A stretch of DNA of 64,000 nt from Neoarius graeffei (lineage: Eukaryota; Chordata; Actinopteri; Siluriformes; Ariidae), in assembly GCF_027579695.1 (NCBI RefSeq), contig NC_083582.1, forward strand, positions 32,666,464-32,730,463. Reading direction: 5' to 3'. The notes beneath the pieces are model-generated. The model saw only the letters and a program-made list of their open reading frames with translations, was not told where the DNA came from and did no database searches. The position numbers were made by a program, and so were the translations under genes. Below are positions 1 to 9,990 of the stretch, one piece after another. How positions within the stretch are numbered: the first letter of the stretch is position 1; each line of letters opens with the position of its first letter.

Positions 1-426
1 GCTGAGTAGCTGAACATGCATTTCACGTAAACAGTGCAGAGAGTGAAAGTGAAAGGGCTAGATGGGTGATGATATCAGGATGACTGATGAAAAGCTTCTG
101 TGCTGACGAAAAATACCAAGGGACCAGTAACTAGACGTATAAAAGCAATCTAATAACGTCACATTTCAGCTTGCATCCGATATTTGAACATCAAAACTGA
201 TGACAAATTGTAAATGTGTAATCATGTAGAGCAAATATGAATAATGAAAAAAATCTTTGAGACCATGGAAACCTGCAATAATATTTGAACATCGAAACTG
301 ATTATACAGCCCAGTATTTGGTTTTTGTACCGTTATCAGCAGCCTGGGCCTGACCACCAGACATTCCCAACCAAGCAGTGGATTGTGGGATACGTGAAAG
401 GCTTGAATAGATTATTCCTCAGTGCT
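1..426. other. No recognised feature
   Basis: AT-rich sequence downstream of the host gene. I see no convincing coding region or repeat boundary here. Confidence 0.5.
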
Positions 427-801
427 CACACTAATATCTCATCTCATCTCATTCTCATTATCTCTAGCCGCTTTATCCTTCTACAGGGTCGCAGGCAAGC
501 TGGAGCCTATCCCAGCTGACTAGGGGCAAAAGGCGGGGTACACCCTGGACAAGTCGCCAGGTCATCACAGGGCTGACACATAGACAACCATTCACACCTA
601 CGATCAATTTAGAGTCACCAGTTAACCTAACCTGCATGTCTTTGGACTGTGGGGGAAACCGGAGCACCCGGAGGAAACCCACGTGGACACGGGGAGAACA
701 TGCAAACTCCACACAGAAAGGCCCTCGCCGGCCCCGGGGCTCGAACCCAGGACCTTCTTGCTGTGAGGCGACAGCGCTAACCACTACACCACCGTGCCGC
801 C
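427..801 (-). mobile_element. DANA/mermaid-type tRNA-derived SINE
   Basis: Read on the minus strand, the copy starts with a tRNA-like head: an A-box-like segment (GTGTAGTGGTTAGC) and a B-box-like segment (GGGTTCGAGCCCC). It continues through the conserved body with CAGTCCAAAGACATGCAGG and ends in an ATGAG-type simple tail at about 427-450. The same family recurs at 851-1211, 25204-26290, 52500-52859 and 59883-60258. Long open frames across it on both strands are repeat shadows, not genes. Confidence 0.85.
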
Positions 802-850
802 TAGAATAATTTATTGTTTTGTTATAATTATTCAGTAAATTGTAATTAAT

Positions 851-1211
851 TTATCCATCCATCCATTATCTGTAGTCGCTTATCCTGTGCAGGGTCGTAG
901 GCAAGCTGGAGCCTATCCCAGCTGACTACGGGCGAAAGGCGGGGTACACCCTGGACAAGTCGCCAGGTCATCACAGGGCTGACACATAGACACAGACAAC
1001 CATTCACACTCACATTCACACCTACGGTCAATTTAGAGTCACCAGTTAACCTAACCTGCATGTCTTTGGAGGAAACTGGAGCACCCGGAGGAAACCCACA
1101 CGGACACGGGGAGAACATGCAAACTCTGCACAGAAAGGCTCCTGTCGGTTGCTGGGCTCGAACCCAGGACCTTCTTCCTGTGAGGCAACAGCACTAACCA
1201 CTACACCACCT
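851..1211 (-). mobile_element. DANA/mermaid-type SINE, second copy
   Basis: Same body as 427-801, in the same orientation and only about 50 bp away. The tail is a (CCAT)n-type run instead of ATGAG, and the extreme tRNA head (the GGCGGCAC end) is missing. It may be a separate insertion or a local duplication. Confidence 0.8.
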
Positions 1212-1513
1212 GTAATTAATTTAGGACTTGCTTAATCTTATTATTCTGAGATGATCGATTATACATAATTTGTAACTATAGTTACAGATTGGGATCAATC
1301 TGTTTCTAAAATGTAAATTTCTAATATCTACATGTAACTCTCTGTTCCATCCGTTATTTGCATGATTAGTTTCATTTCATTTTTCATTCTGTGCAGGAGA
1401 CTGTATTTATTTATTTATATATATTGCTGATCTGGAACGGTATATGAGGGGTCACATGCCTCCGGCCAACAGGAAATTACGTTGCCGTTTGTGGAGCCTG
1501 ACCCACACACTCC
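1212..1513. other. No recognised feature
   Basis: AT-rich spacer between a SINE and a MITE, with a short ATTT-rich run near 1400-1420. Nothing else is seen. Confidence 0.4.
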
Positions 1514-1540
1514 GTGTCCAAAATCACTCCCTACTCACTA

Positions 1541-3135
1541 CAGTGGTGCTTGAAAGTTTGTGAACCCTTTCGAATTTTCTATATTTCTGCATAAATGACC
1601 TAAAACAAGATCAGATTTTCACACAAGCCCTAAAAGTAGATAAAGAGAACCCAGTTAAACAAATGAGACAAAAATATTATACTTGGTCATTTATTTATTG
1701 AGGAAAATGATCCAATATTACATATCTGTGAGTGGCAAAAGCTTGTGAACCTTTGCTTTCAGTATCTGGTGTGACCCCCTTGTGCAGCAATAACTGCAAC
1801 TAAACGTTTGCAGTAAGTGTTGATCAGTCCTGCACACCGGCTTGGAGAAATTTTAGCCCATTCCTCCGTACAGAACAGCTTCAACTCTGGGATGTTGGTG
1901 GGTTTCCTCACATGAACTGCTCACTTCAGGTCCTTCCACAACATTTCGATTGGATTAAGGTCAGGACTTTGACTTGGCCATTCCAAAACATTAACTTTGT
2001 TCTTCTTTAACCGTTCTTTGGTAGAACAACTTGCGTGCTTAGGGTCGTTGTCTTGCTGCATGACCCACCTTCTCTTGAGATTCAGTTCATGGACAGATGT
2101 CCTGACATTTTCCTTTAGAATTCGCTGGTATAATTCAGAATTCATTGTTCCATCAATGATGGCAAGCCGTCCTGGCCCAGATGCAGCAAAACAGGCCCAA
2201 ACCATGATACTACCACCACCATGTTTCACAGATGGGATAAGGTTCTTATGTGTTTTCCTTTCTCCAAACATAACACTTCTCATTTAAACCAAAAAGTTCT
2301 ATATTGGCCTCATCTGTCCACAAAACATTTTTCCAATAGCCTTCTGGCTTGTCCACGTGATCTTTAGCAAACTGCAGACGAGCAGCAATGTTCTTTTTGG
2401 AGAGCGGTGGCTTTCTCCTTGCAACCCTGCCATGCACACCATTGTTGTTCAGTGTTCTCCTGATGGTGGACTCATGAACATTAACATTAGCCAATGTGAG
2501 AGAGGCCTTCAGTTGATTAGAAGTTACCCTGGGGTCCTTTGTGACCTCGTCGACTATTACACGCCTCGCTCTTGGAGTGATCTTTGTTGGTCGACCACTC
2601 CTGGGGAGGGTAACAATGGTCTTGAATTTCCTCCATTTGTACACAATCTGTCTGACTGTGGATTGGTGGAGTCCAAACTCTTTAGAGATGGTTTTGTAAC
2701 CTTTTCCAGCCTGATGAGCATCAACAGCACTTTTTCTGAGGTCCTCAGAAATCTCCTTTGTTCGTGCCATGATACACTTCCACAAACATGTTGTGAAGAT
2801 CAGACTTGATAGATCCCTGTTCTTTAAATAAAACAGGGTGCCCACTCACACCTGATTTTAATCAAATGGGATAACGAACACCTGACTCTAATTTCACCTT
2901 CAAATGAACTGCTAATCCTAGAGGTTCACATATTTTTGCCACTCACAGATATGTAATATTGGATCATTTTCCTCAATAAATAAATGACCAAGTATAATAT
3001 TTTTGTCTCATTTGTTTAACTGGGCTCTCTTTATCTACTTTTAGGACTTGTGTGAAAATCTGATGATGTTTTAGGTCATATTTATGCAGAAATATAGAAA
3101 ATTCTAAAGGGTTCACAAACTTTCAAGTGCCACTG
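1541..3135 (-). mobile_element. Tc1-like transposon, full length (copy A)
   Basis: A 1595-bp element flanked by TA on both sides. It begins CAGTGGTGCTTGAAAG and ends with the inverted counterpart TTTCAAGTGCCACTG; the terminal repeats are roughly 200 bp. The transposase lies on the minus strand. The same family has an internally deleted copy at 8965-9933. Confidence 0.93.
1759..2770 (-). pseudogene. Tc1 transposase, disabled (copy A)
   Basis: Cut-and-paste transposase of the IS630/Tc1/mariner superfamily. It starts MARTKEISEDL at 2770 with the paired-like helix-turn-helix (HQSTVRQIVYKW). The catalytic segment follows: first Asp in VLWTDEAN, second Asp in MQQDNDPKH, Glu in SPDLNPIEMLW, giving a DD34E-type triad. 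It ends GGHTRY at 1759. Two lesions inactivate it: a frameshift at about 2246-2283, after the KCYVWRKE segment, and an in-frame TGA at about 1921 after KDLK. All catalytic residues are still legible, so decay is mild. Confidence 0.92.
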
Positions 3136-3712
3136 TATATAGGGCACTATATAGTGAGGACGCCATTTTGTAGTGCTGTCCGAAACCTTAGTGAGGATTA
3201 TTTACACCCTATATAGTGCACTCACAGTATCCCACAATGCCTCACGAAAAGTAGTGTACAACGATGGTCACTTAGCAAAGCAATATATCCCATCATGCAT
3301 TGTGGGTGCGCTCAAAGAAATCAAATGAAAAGTCTCAAATTTGAAAGTACTATGTATTGATTAATGTGGGAAATACGCTCAGTATAATATGGATTTATCA
3401 CAAAAATACATGCACGAATTTATTATTTTGAAAACCCACCAGCTGATCGATCTGGCACGTCAGTAGTGACGTAAATACCAGAGTGACGGACTAGTGTCCG
3501 AAAGCGTTTTGTTTTTTTTAATTTTACCAATGAGCTCACTATATAGTCCTCTATATAGTAATTCCCTATATAGGGAGTAGGGAACGAGTGAGCGATTTCG
3601 GACACAGAAGCTCTCTGCATGTCTGTGGAAACCAGAATTGTTCTGTCATGTTGTAATGTACACTTTGTTTTCTTCTCTGTTATGCTTGTATTGTCTATGT
3701 ATTTTTTATTTG

Positions 3713-3761
<49 letters not shown>
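3713..3761 (+). repeat. (GATA)n microsatellite
   Basis: About twelve uninterrupted GATA units. Confidence 0.97.
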
Positions 3762-4574
3762 GAAAGTCTGCAGTTATCTTCCTGAATGTATCCATGATGA
3801 TAAAATATATTGAATATTGTACATTATGATTAAAACACATAACCCCCCTACAAAAAAAAAAAAAAAAAACATTCATACAAATATAATAACGTGTCCAGTG
3901 TTGTGTAGCTTCCTAGGCACAGATATAACCGGACCAATCCGATGAGAGTGGTAAGATGGCGGCCAGATCGCTTCACTCAGACGCGCCAATGTATGGAGGT
4001 ATGGAGGACACGGTGCAAAGCCGGAAATGACGTTTCTATAAATCTCCTGAGTGATTTTAAAACTGTTCCTGTCCAACAAAAAGTGCTCATCAACTATTCA
4101 ATTTCATTCAAATTACATTAAGTGAAATTGTCTGTCATTTCAATTTGCCCTGTTTTATATCTCCTTTTCTTTCTTTAAACTTGTTTCTATTTATTATTTT
4201 ATTCACTTATCACCCCTATTTTTTTCCTCTATATTACTTTTTTTTTTATTTATGCCTGTGTCATGTCTTGGAATGTCTGTCACTTTGTCTTTCTCTTGTT
4301 CTTACTGTTTTGTTGATGTATTGTCTAATTTTAAACTAAATAAAAAATAATTTTAAAAAACTGTTCCTGACCCAATCTAAAATGGCAGGCCAAGAAGAAA
4401 TGACACCAAACAGATAATTTATAATGTTTTCTTCTTCTTCCTATAGTTAAAAAGAAGGGGAAAAAAACCATTTCAAAACATGTTTATGACCTAAATAGTA
4501 TAACTCACTTACTGAATTACTAAATTTAAAACAAGTGACTCCAAATTGTTGGTGCCATTTAAGGTCTTGTTGTA
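3762..4574. other. No recognised gene; AT-rich with poly(A) run
   Basis: Contains a 19-base A run near 3851-3869 and T-rich stretches around 4145-4330. No coding signal or repeat boundary is recognised. Confidence 0.4.
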
Positions 4575-4765
4575 GGGGAGACCGGGGATGGTTGTAACAG
4601 CGTCACTTTCACCAATAGAGATCTTGCACGTGACGTCACATCCGCTCCAGATTGTAAGCAGTCGCCATTTTGTCAGTCAAACGCCATATTTCCGCCGTCT
4701 TTCCAACACTGACTTTGTTTTTTTTTTTTTTTTTTTCCCAAATCTTCAAATATTACCGTGCCACA

Positions 4766-4972
4766 ATGCCGGAGAGTTGTATGGCATATAAATGCCACAA
4801 CAGGAGAGGTCAGAAATCGGGAAGAAAGTTTCATAGGCTGCCACGGGACCCTGACAGGCGTGCAAAGTGGATTGCTGCTATCAGCCGGGCCGATGCAAAC
4901 AACAACAACAAGGCATGGGAACCGACTGGAAAGAACGATCACTGGTGCCTGTGCAGTGACCATTTCATCTCA
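4766..4972 (+). pseudogene. THAP zinc-finger exon of a transposon (THAP 1)
   Basis: The ATG at 4766 opens a THAP domain, a C2CH zinc-binding DNA-recognition module common in fish transposases. The motifs run MPESCMAYKCHNRRG (C-x4-C), GRKFHRLPRDPDRRAKWI (FxxxP and conserved Trp), a second Trp-Pro-like WEPTGKNDHW, and LCSDHF (C-x2-H). The frame meets a GT at about 4973, a plausible 5' splice site, so this is a first exon. The rest of the transposase is missing. All four zinc ligands are intact, so a DNA-binding peptide could still be encoded if the element were transcribed. Confidence 0.8.
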
Positions 4973-5154
4973 GGTTCGTCATGTATTTATTTCAGTATAT
5001 CCATGTGGTTATTTGCAACATAAGTTTATGACTTGCTCTAATAAAAAATTCCGGGAAGTGGGAACCTGAGAAAAGGGTTGGGGCGGGGGGTGGATTGGGT
5101 CTTTAGTGGTGTGACAATCAATGTAGTCTCTAGATATAAAATTATTTTACACTT

Positions 5155-5439
5155 TTAGGGGTCACATGAATTTCTGTAAAGATAACTGTCCAGAGATTTA
5201 TAAGCACACAGTGCTTCACCACTGAACAGCGAGGGAAAGTTAATGAGGTAATTATACACGTCTGGGTATTCCACCTCTGGCAGTTCAATATCCACTGACA
5301 CGGTCATGAAAACTACATCCGTTAAGCCATAAGGGTCACTAATCCGTAGGTCGTTTATTTTAGACATATATCTAATTATCTGTTCATTAGAAAAATGAGC
5401 CGTGTAGTCCGTCGGTTGAAATTTATCCATTTTGTACAT
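5155..5439 (-). pseudogene. N-terminal remnant resembling transposon-encoded YqaJ/SWIM-type protein
   Basis: A 94-codon minus-strand frame pointing into the element. It shows MDKFQPTDY, RYMSKINDLRISDPYGL, PEVEYPDVYNYLI and CAYKSLDSY. These recall the N-terminal region of the accessory nuclease-like proteins encoded next to THAP transposases in some fish elements; this is my recollection and was not searched. The frame stops at 5155 without any nuclease core, as expected for a truncated end. Confidence 0.5.
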
Positions 5440-5730
5440 GAGTGCAGCAGTATTCAGCGGTGTTTTTTACCGACAAAATGGCGGCTGTGTACTTTCCGGT
5501 CACGTGACTGCAAGATCTCTATAAGGGATAACACACAGAGTCATGTGATCAGTTCCACGTATAACCACTCCCCCCCGACCTTCATATGAATTTGCATGGC
5601 TGTTTTTTTTTTTTTTTTTAAAAGGTGCAGCTTTTACAGCCAAAACACTAATTTTCAGCTAACAAAGTTTTTTTTTTTAAAACCAAGTCTATATTTTGAT
5701 TCATACCGATACTACAGGAGTTTGAATTAA

Positions 5731-6446
5731 AGCTAGACAGCCTCCCGATTTCATAAAATCAGTGAAATTTAGTTCCTTCTGAAATGTGGTCATTGTGAGA
5801 TGTTTATTTCTGTAATATCGCAAAAAACCCAGGCCATTCTGTGGCTGGGAAGTTATTTAATTTGAGCGGATTCCCGAGCAAATAATGTGCATGAAATCGC
5901 TCGGTTTGCGCAGTCAAGCAGACAGAGGAAGTCCGTGTGTCTGTGCATGCGCATGTTTACCTTTGACCGTATACTGACAGTTCCATCATTCTGTCGCTAA
6001 ACGAACAGCTGATCACACCGAGGTGCTCGCTGAACGCTGATGTTTATTAGTTTGGTCCTGTGCTTCCTTTCCTTCGTATATAACGTCTTTTCTTCTCGCT
6101 TTCCGGTACTGTAGACGGTCTTCGCCGTTTCTTTTGCACACACACACGTCCTCTATTTTTCTCTTCTGTTTCAAATTTCCATCCAACAATGCTTTGCGCA
6201 AAATGGGAAAAGCTCACCATGTGATATATGGCGTAGTTTTTTAAAATGGGTCCTGTCGAAGCAGACAGGAATGGCAGAGAATTTAAAGGCACATGCCCCT
6301 AAATTCATTAATTATTAAAAACAAAAAAAATTTGAGGTATATGATTCAGGTTCAGCAGCTTTCAGTCCACTGAACAAAAACAGCTAGGTATCAAGGAAAG
6401 TTCTTTTTATGACCTACACTTGAAAAATCTGAAAGGCAGTCTACCT
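5731..6446. mobile_element. TTAA-flanked Kolobok-like MITE, family K1 copy 1
   Basis: TTAA lies on both sides (5727-5730 and 6447-6450). The ends are AGCTAGACAGCCT and the inverted AGGTAGACTGCCT. A second copy at 47764-49226 is alignable along its length apart from a nested insertion. TTAA duplication with AGG-type ends is typical of the Kolobok superfamily. Confidence 0.75.
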
Positions 6447-6556
6447 TTAAGTAATTTGAATTAAATAAAAGAGTCAGGTTTTAGGTCAAATGTGAAGCAT
6501 TTAATCTATGCTAGTTTCAAACCACCATGCTGGTACAGCTAGCTATACAAATATGA

Positions 6557-7543
6557 CTACGTTTACATGCACATCCAAATCGAGCTGCTGTCGGTAATCG
6601 AGCTGAAGGTCCCAGCAGGGTGCCAGAGAAATCCAATCCTACATGCACACAACTGAAATCGGGCTATTGTGTGAGGTGCATTGTGCACCCGAGCCACAGG
6701 TGGCGCTACACGCCCCATCGTGTTGGTACACTTCCGGTTGTCGTCATGAAGAAGAGCTATTCAAGAGTGTAAACAAAGTTATCAGTTCCGTGTTCTCCAT
6801 TGCGCGTTTTTCTCCCATCCATGAATTTTAATATATTCAACTCCTTAAGCTGAATGAGCATGAACTCTGTCTCCTCATTGCTCCAGAAGTGCACGTTTCT
6901 GCTTGCCTGTGGCAGTGGGGGTGTGGTCAAGCGCCGGTCTGTGACAGGAGGGCGGAGCCAGGGAAGGTGAGTGGCAGAATCACTACACCTGACGGTAATT
7001 AACCTGTGTTTGTGTGTCTTCCCAGTAACCGCGCCCTATTTAAGGAGGCAGAGGGGAAAGCTCATCCCGGGACTAGAACACAGCGTGCGCGTGTTTTTCT
7101 CTCAAGAATAAAAGTAGGCTGTTAAACTGAAAAGTCTGACAATAAAAAGCCTATTAGTACCAGAAGCTTTGTCCTGCCGTCCTCTGTGCTCCACCCACAC
7201 TTCAGAGAGCTCTACATCGCCATTTTCTCTTCTTCGTTTGTTCCTCCTGACCTCTTCTGCTGCTCGCTACTACTGTTGTCATGCCGACCGAGGCTGTTGT
7301 GTTTCCCGCTTGTGGTCTCGTCACTCGTCACTTCCGGAAGTAGCTCGACAACTAGCTCGATAGGATATACATGCACAAAGTAGCTCGGCAGAAATCGCAT
7401 AAACTAGGTCGTGTAGCTCGATTCCGAGAAATCAAGTTCGGTTCAATTTCAGCCGAATTCAGGTGTATACATGGCATTTTGAACTTCGATTTCAGTCGAG
7501 CAACGGCAGAAATTCGATTCTCTCTATGTGCATGTAAACGTAG
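6557..7543. mobile_element. MITE with 3-bp TGA target duplication, probable PIF/Harbinger type
   Basis: Inverted ends CTACGTTTACATGCACA and TGTGCATGTAAACGTAG, flanked by TGA at 6554-6556 and 7544-7546. It holds a candidate solo LTR (6908-7199). AGCTCGAT-type motifs recur inward from both ends. Confidence 0.75.
6908..7199 (+). mobile_element. Candidate solo LTR (Ty3/Gypsy-like)
   Basis: The segment begins TGTGGCAGTGGGG and ends CCACCCACA, a TG...CA format. It carries a TATA-like CTATTTAAGG at about 7030, then AGAATAAAAG and GACAATAAAAAG, which could serve as polyadenylation signals. No 5-bp target duplication is visible, so the boundaries are tentative. Confidence 0.45.
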
Positions 7544-8009
7544 TGAATGACTGACGGAGGTGGCGATGGTTGTAACGCCTCATAAGAAAGTGTTCCACAT
7601 CCATCCCTGAAATTACAACTCGCATAATGATGATTTTTGATTGGGTGCACGGAACCCTTTGGACACTCGAAACCCAAATTGGAGCAGATGTGTAAAATGC
7701 AAGTTCTGATCCCACAAAAACTGCACCTCTGGTAGACCTATGTACATCTGTCACCACTGTGACTCTGATTAGGTGGATAACACACACACGCACAAGTTCA
7801 TGTTTTATCATTTCACACACCATGCACATTTGCTGGTTTATTAATTGGCAAAAGTCTTCCTGAAATTTTACATCAATTATATCATGAGCTGCAGTTGACC
7901 CCCTGCTGAAGGTTTCCATTGTTGTGTGTCAGTCAGTATTATCAGATCTTCTTTAGGGAAGCTCTTCTACTGTCAGGACACACATGCTGACACTGTTTTT
8001 CATTTAACC
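7544..8009. other. Interior of outer element; unidentified open frame
   Basis: A 131-codon minus-strand frame covers 7524-7919. It begins METFSRGSTAAHD and matches nothing I recognise. It runs into the terminal repeat of the neighbouring MITE, so at least its 3' part is fortuitous. It may be a decayed transposase segment of the 4575-8896 element. Confidence 0.25.
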
Positions 8010-8605
8010 ATCAGTGATGAGTTCCTTTTGTTCTTGTGCTGACCTCTGCTGCTCCTCGGACCTACCTGATCCATCCTGATGCCCTACGTCTGGCTGGAGT
8101 CTCATCACATCGCTCCTGTAGAGGACGGCCCCATATGGACAGTCGAAAGTCACACTTGCAAGACGCTCTGGACACTTACAGTAATACATTTACGTCAGAG
8201 GACTGCAGTTGACTTGCTAACTTCAGGACTGCAGTTGCCATGAACAGTTTTACGCTCAAGTTTCCATCAATGAACAGTTTATAACTTCAACAAAACAGAC
8301 TTTGTGTTAAAACAATAATGAATTTCCTGGTTTCACAGTTATACTTTGTGACTCTATAGGACACAGTTAAAGAAGAGAGTTATTTATATTTATAATCACG
8401 TTATCGGTCATCACTCAAGTGAGGATGGGGTCCCTTTTGAGGTTTCTTCCTCATGTCGTCTGAGGGAGTTTTTCCTTGCCACCATCGCCACAAGCCTTTC
8501 ACATTAGGGATCGATTAGCTCATATTTAAAAAGCCTTTAATTTTCTGTAAAGCTGCTTTCAAAAAAAAAAATTTGTTAAAAGCGCTATACAAATAAACTT
8601 CTATA
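8010..8605 (+). mobile_element. Interspersed repeat with LINE/SINE-type 3' tail
   Basis: The 3' part (GAGGTTTCTTCCTCATGTCG, GGGAGTTTTTCCTTGCCACC, ending AAAGCGCTATACAAATAAAC) is a 3' end I recall as very frequent in teleost genomes, associated with L2/CR1-like retroposons and SINEs. The upstream CCCTACGTCTGGCTGGAGTC belongs to the same repeat. The 5' limit is uncertain. Confidence 0.5.
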
Positions 8606-8964
8606 GATGCATGTTTTGTAGTGTGGTCTCAATTTTAATTCTTCAGTTTTACTGTTACAATTTACCCCAGGCTGTGTTACAACATACCCTGGTAGGTCAC
8701 AACAAGGACACTCCTTGCATCTGATATGAAATAATGAATTCTGTGATATAGTTAGAGAAATTGAAAACATTGCTAGTTGTAGTAGACAAATGAAGGGACG
8801 TTGTGTCAAAATTTGAATGCTCTAATCACAAAAATTCAAGTTGTAGGTGCTAATTTAAAAAAAAAAAAAAAAGTTGCATCCATCCCCGGTCTCCCCATAC
8901 ACTATTTTAACTGCTTTAATTTTAATGATCTGAGATTAGTGTCACTTCTGTGTCCACTGTGTAT
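8606..8964. other. Right end of outer element and short spacer
   Basis: Holds the right terminal repeat of 4575-8896, an A run at about 8857-8872, and short spacer sequence before the next Tc1. No gene is seen. Confidence 0.4.
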
Positions 8965-9933
8965 ACAGTGGTGCTTGAAAGTTTGTGAACCCTTTAGAAT
9001 TTTCTATATTTCTGCATAAATATGACCTAAAACATCATCAGATTTTCACACAAGTCCTAAAAGTAGATAAAGAGAACCCAGTTAAACAAATGAGACAAAA
9101 ATATTGTACTTGGTCATTTATTTATTGAGGAAAATGATCCAATATTACATATCTGTGAGTGGCAAAAGTATGTGAACCTTTGCTTTCAGTATCTGGTGTG
9201 ACCCCCTTGTGCAGCAATAACTGCAACTAAACGTTTGCGGTAACTGTTGTTCAGTGTTCTCCTGTTGGTGGACTCATGAACATTAGCCAATGTGAGAGAG
9301 GCCTTCAGTTGCTTAGAAGTTACCCTGGGGTCCTTTGTGACCTCGCCGACTATTACACGCCTTGCTCTTGGAGCGATCTTTGTTGGTCGACCACTCCTGC
9401 GGAGGGTAACAATGGTCTTGAATTTCCTCCATTTGTACACAATCTGTCTGACTGTGGATTGGTGGAGTCCAAACTCTTTAGAGATGGTTTTGTAACCTTT
9501 TCCAGCCTGATGAGCATCAACAACGCTTTCTCTGAGGTCCTCAGAAATCTCCTTTGTTCGTGCCATGATACACTTCCACAAACATGTGTTGTGAAGATCA
9601 GACTTTGATAGATCCCTGTTCTTTAAATAAAACAGGGCGCCCACTCACACCTGATTGTCATCCCATTGATTGAAAACACCTGACTCTAATTTCACCTTCA
9701 AATTAACTGCCAATCCTAGAGGTTCACATACTTTTGCCACTCACAGATATGTAATATTGGATCATTTTCCTCAATAAATAAATGACCAAGTATAATATTT
9801 TTGTCTCATTTGTTTAACTGGGTTCTCTTTATCTACTTTTAGGACTTGTGTGAAAATCTGATGCTGTTCTGGGTCATATTTATGCAGAAATATAGAAAAT
9901 TCTAAAGGGTTCACAAACTTTCTCGCACCACCG
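8965..9933 (-). mobile_element. Tc1-like transposon, internal deletion derivative (copy B)
   Basis: Same family as 1541-3135 (start CAGTGGTGCTTGAAAG after TA), but 969 bp long, so about 626 bp are missing. The deletion joins the end of the DNA-binding domain to the last codons of the transposase. The right terminus is degraded (CACCACCG followed by CA instead of TA). Confidence 0.9.
9186..9566 (-). CDS. Truncated Tc1 transposase: DNA-binding domain only, frame open
   Basis: Starts at the family's own ATG (MARTKEISEDL, 9566) and stays open for 126 codons to the family's own C-terminus (VIAAQGGHTRY and stop). It keeps the bipartite paired-like DNA-binding region: HQSTVRQIVYKW in the first helix-turn-helix, then GRPTKIAPRARR, a GRPR/AT-hook-like linker, and KDPRVTSKQLKASL in the second. 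The deletion removes the whole catalytic core, including all three acidic residues. The related copy at 1759-2770 has a frameshift and a stop, so an intact frame here is notable, though chance retention in a young deletion copy is possible. If expressed it could bind terminal repeats without cutting. Confidence 0.7.
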   Translation of the reverse strand: MARTKEISEDLRESVVDAHQAGKGYKTISKEFGLHQSTVRQIVYKWRKFKTIVTLRRSGRPTKIAPRARRVIVGEVTKDPRVTSKQLKASLTLANVHESTNRRTLNNSYRKRLVAVIAAQGGHTRY

Positions 9934-9984
9934 CATTTGCATGTGATGCAGGACAAACACACAGATCACATTTCCACTCTCGGG

Positions 9985-9990
9985 TTTATT
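9985..9990 (-). terminator. tbc1d12: Poly(A) signal AATAAA of tbc1d12
   Basis: TTTATT on the plus strand is AATAAA on the gene strand, about 1.13 kb after the stop codon. Cleavage would fall near 9960-9970, about 30 bp before Tc1 copy B. Other signals are possible. Confidence 0.5.

Larger units (their letters stand above)
1514..3605. mobile_element. MITE with GTGTCC terminal repeats, copy 1, split by Tc1
   Basis: The left end (GTGTCCAAAATCACTC) and right end (GAGCGATTTCGGACAC) are inverted repeats. The body carries TATATAG-rich palindromic motifs. A second copy at 37576-38121 is uninterrupted and shows that Tc1 copy 1541-3135 entered at a TA just inside the left terminus. Without the Tc1, this copy is about 495 bp. 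The superfamily is not assigned because no clean target duplication is visible. Confidence 0.75.
4618..5519. mobile_element. THAP/YqaJ-type (ISL2EU-like) non-autonomous element
   Basis: A 902-bp element between TA dinucleotides. Its inverted termini are GAGATCTTGCA, followed on the left by CGTGACGTCAC. A THAP exon points inward from the left end and a second coding remnant points inward from the right end, so it looks like the two ends of a larger two-gene element joined by internal deletion. Assignment to ISL2EU (Harbinger-related) is by recalled protein resemblance. Confidence 0.65.
4575..8896. mobile_element. Outer element with GGGGAGACCGGGGATGG termini, heavily nested
   Basis: GGGGAGACCGGGGATGGTTG at 4575 is matched in inverted orientation at 8877-8896, which suggests one old DNA element now 4.3 kb long. 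It holds a THAP element (4618-5519), a TTAA element (5731-6446) and a MITE with an inner LTR (6557-7543). The motif GATGGTTGTAAC recurs at about 7571. The true uninterrupted length and superfamily are unclear. Confidence 0.5.

Noticed and set aside
750-801. tRNA gene
   Set aside because: The A- and B-box-like motifs belong to the tRNA-derived head of the SINE; no cloverleaf with acceptor stem is present. The same applies at 25204, 52500 and 60258.
473-1118. Open frames on the minus strand through the SINE bodies, repeated at 52574-52894 and 59856-60305
   Set aside because: They are identical frames produced by the repeated SINE sequence in every copy, contain the tRNA-like promoter head, and match no protein family.
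3713-3761. CRISPR-like or regulatory repeat array
   Set aside because: Simple (GATA)n microsatellite; no spacer-repeat structure anywhere in the window.
7524-7919. 131-codon minus-strand frame as a gene
   Set aside because: It runs into the terminal repeat of a MITE and has no known motif; kept only as a note on the outer element.
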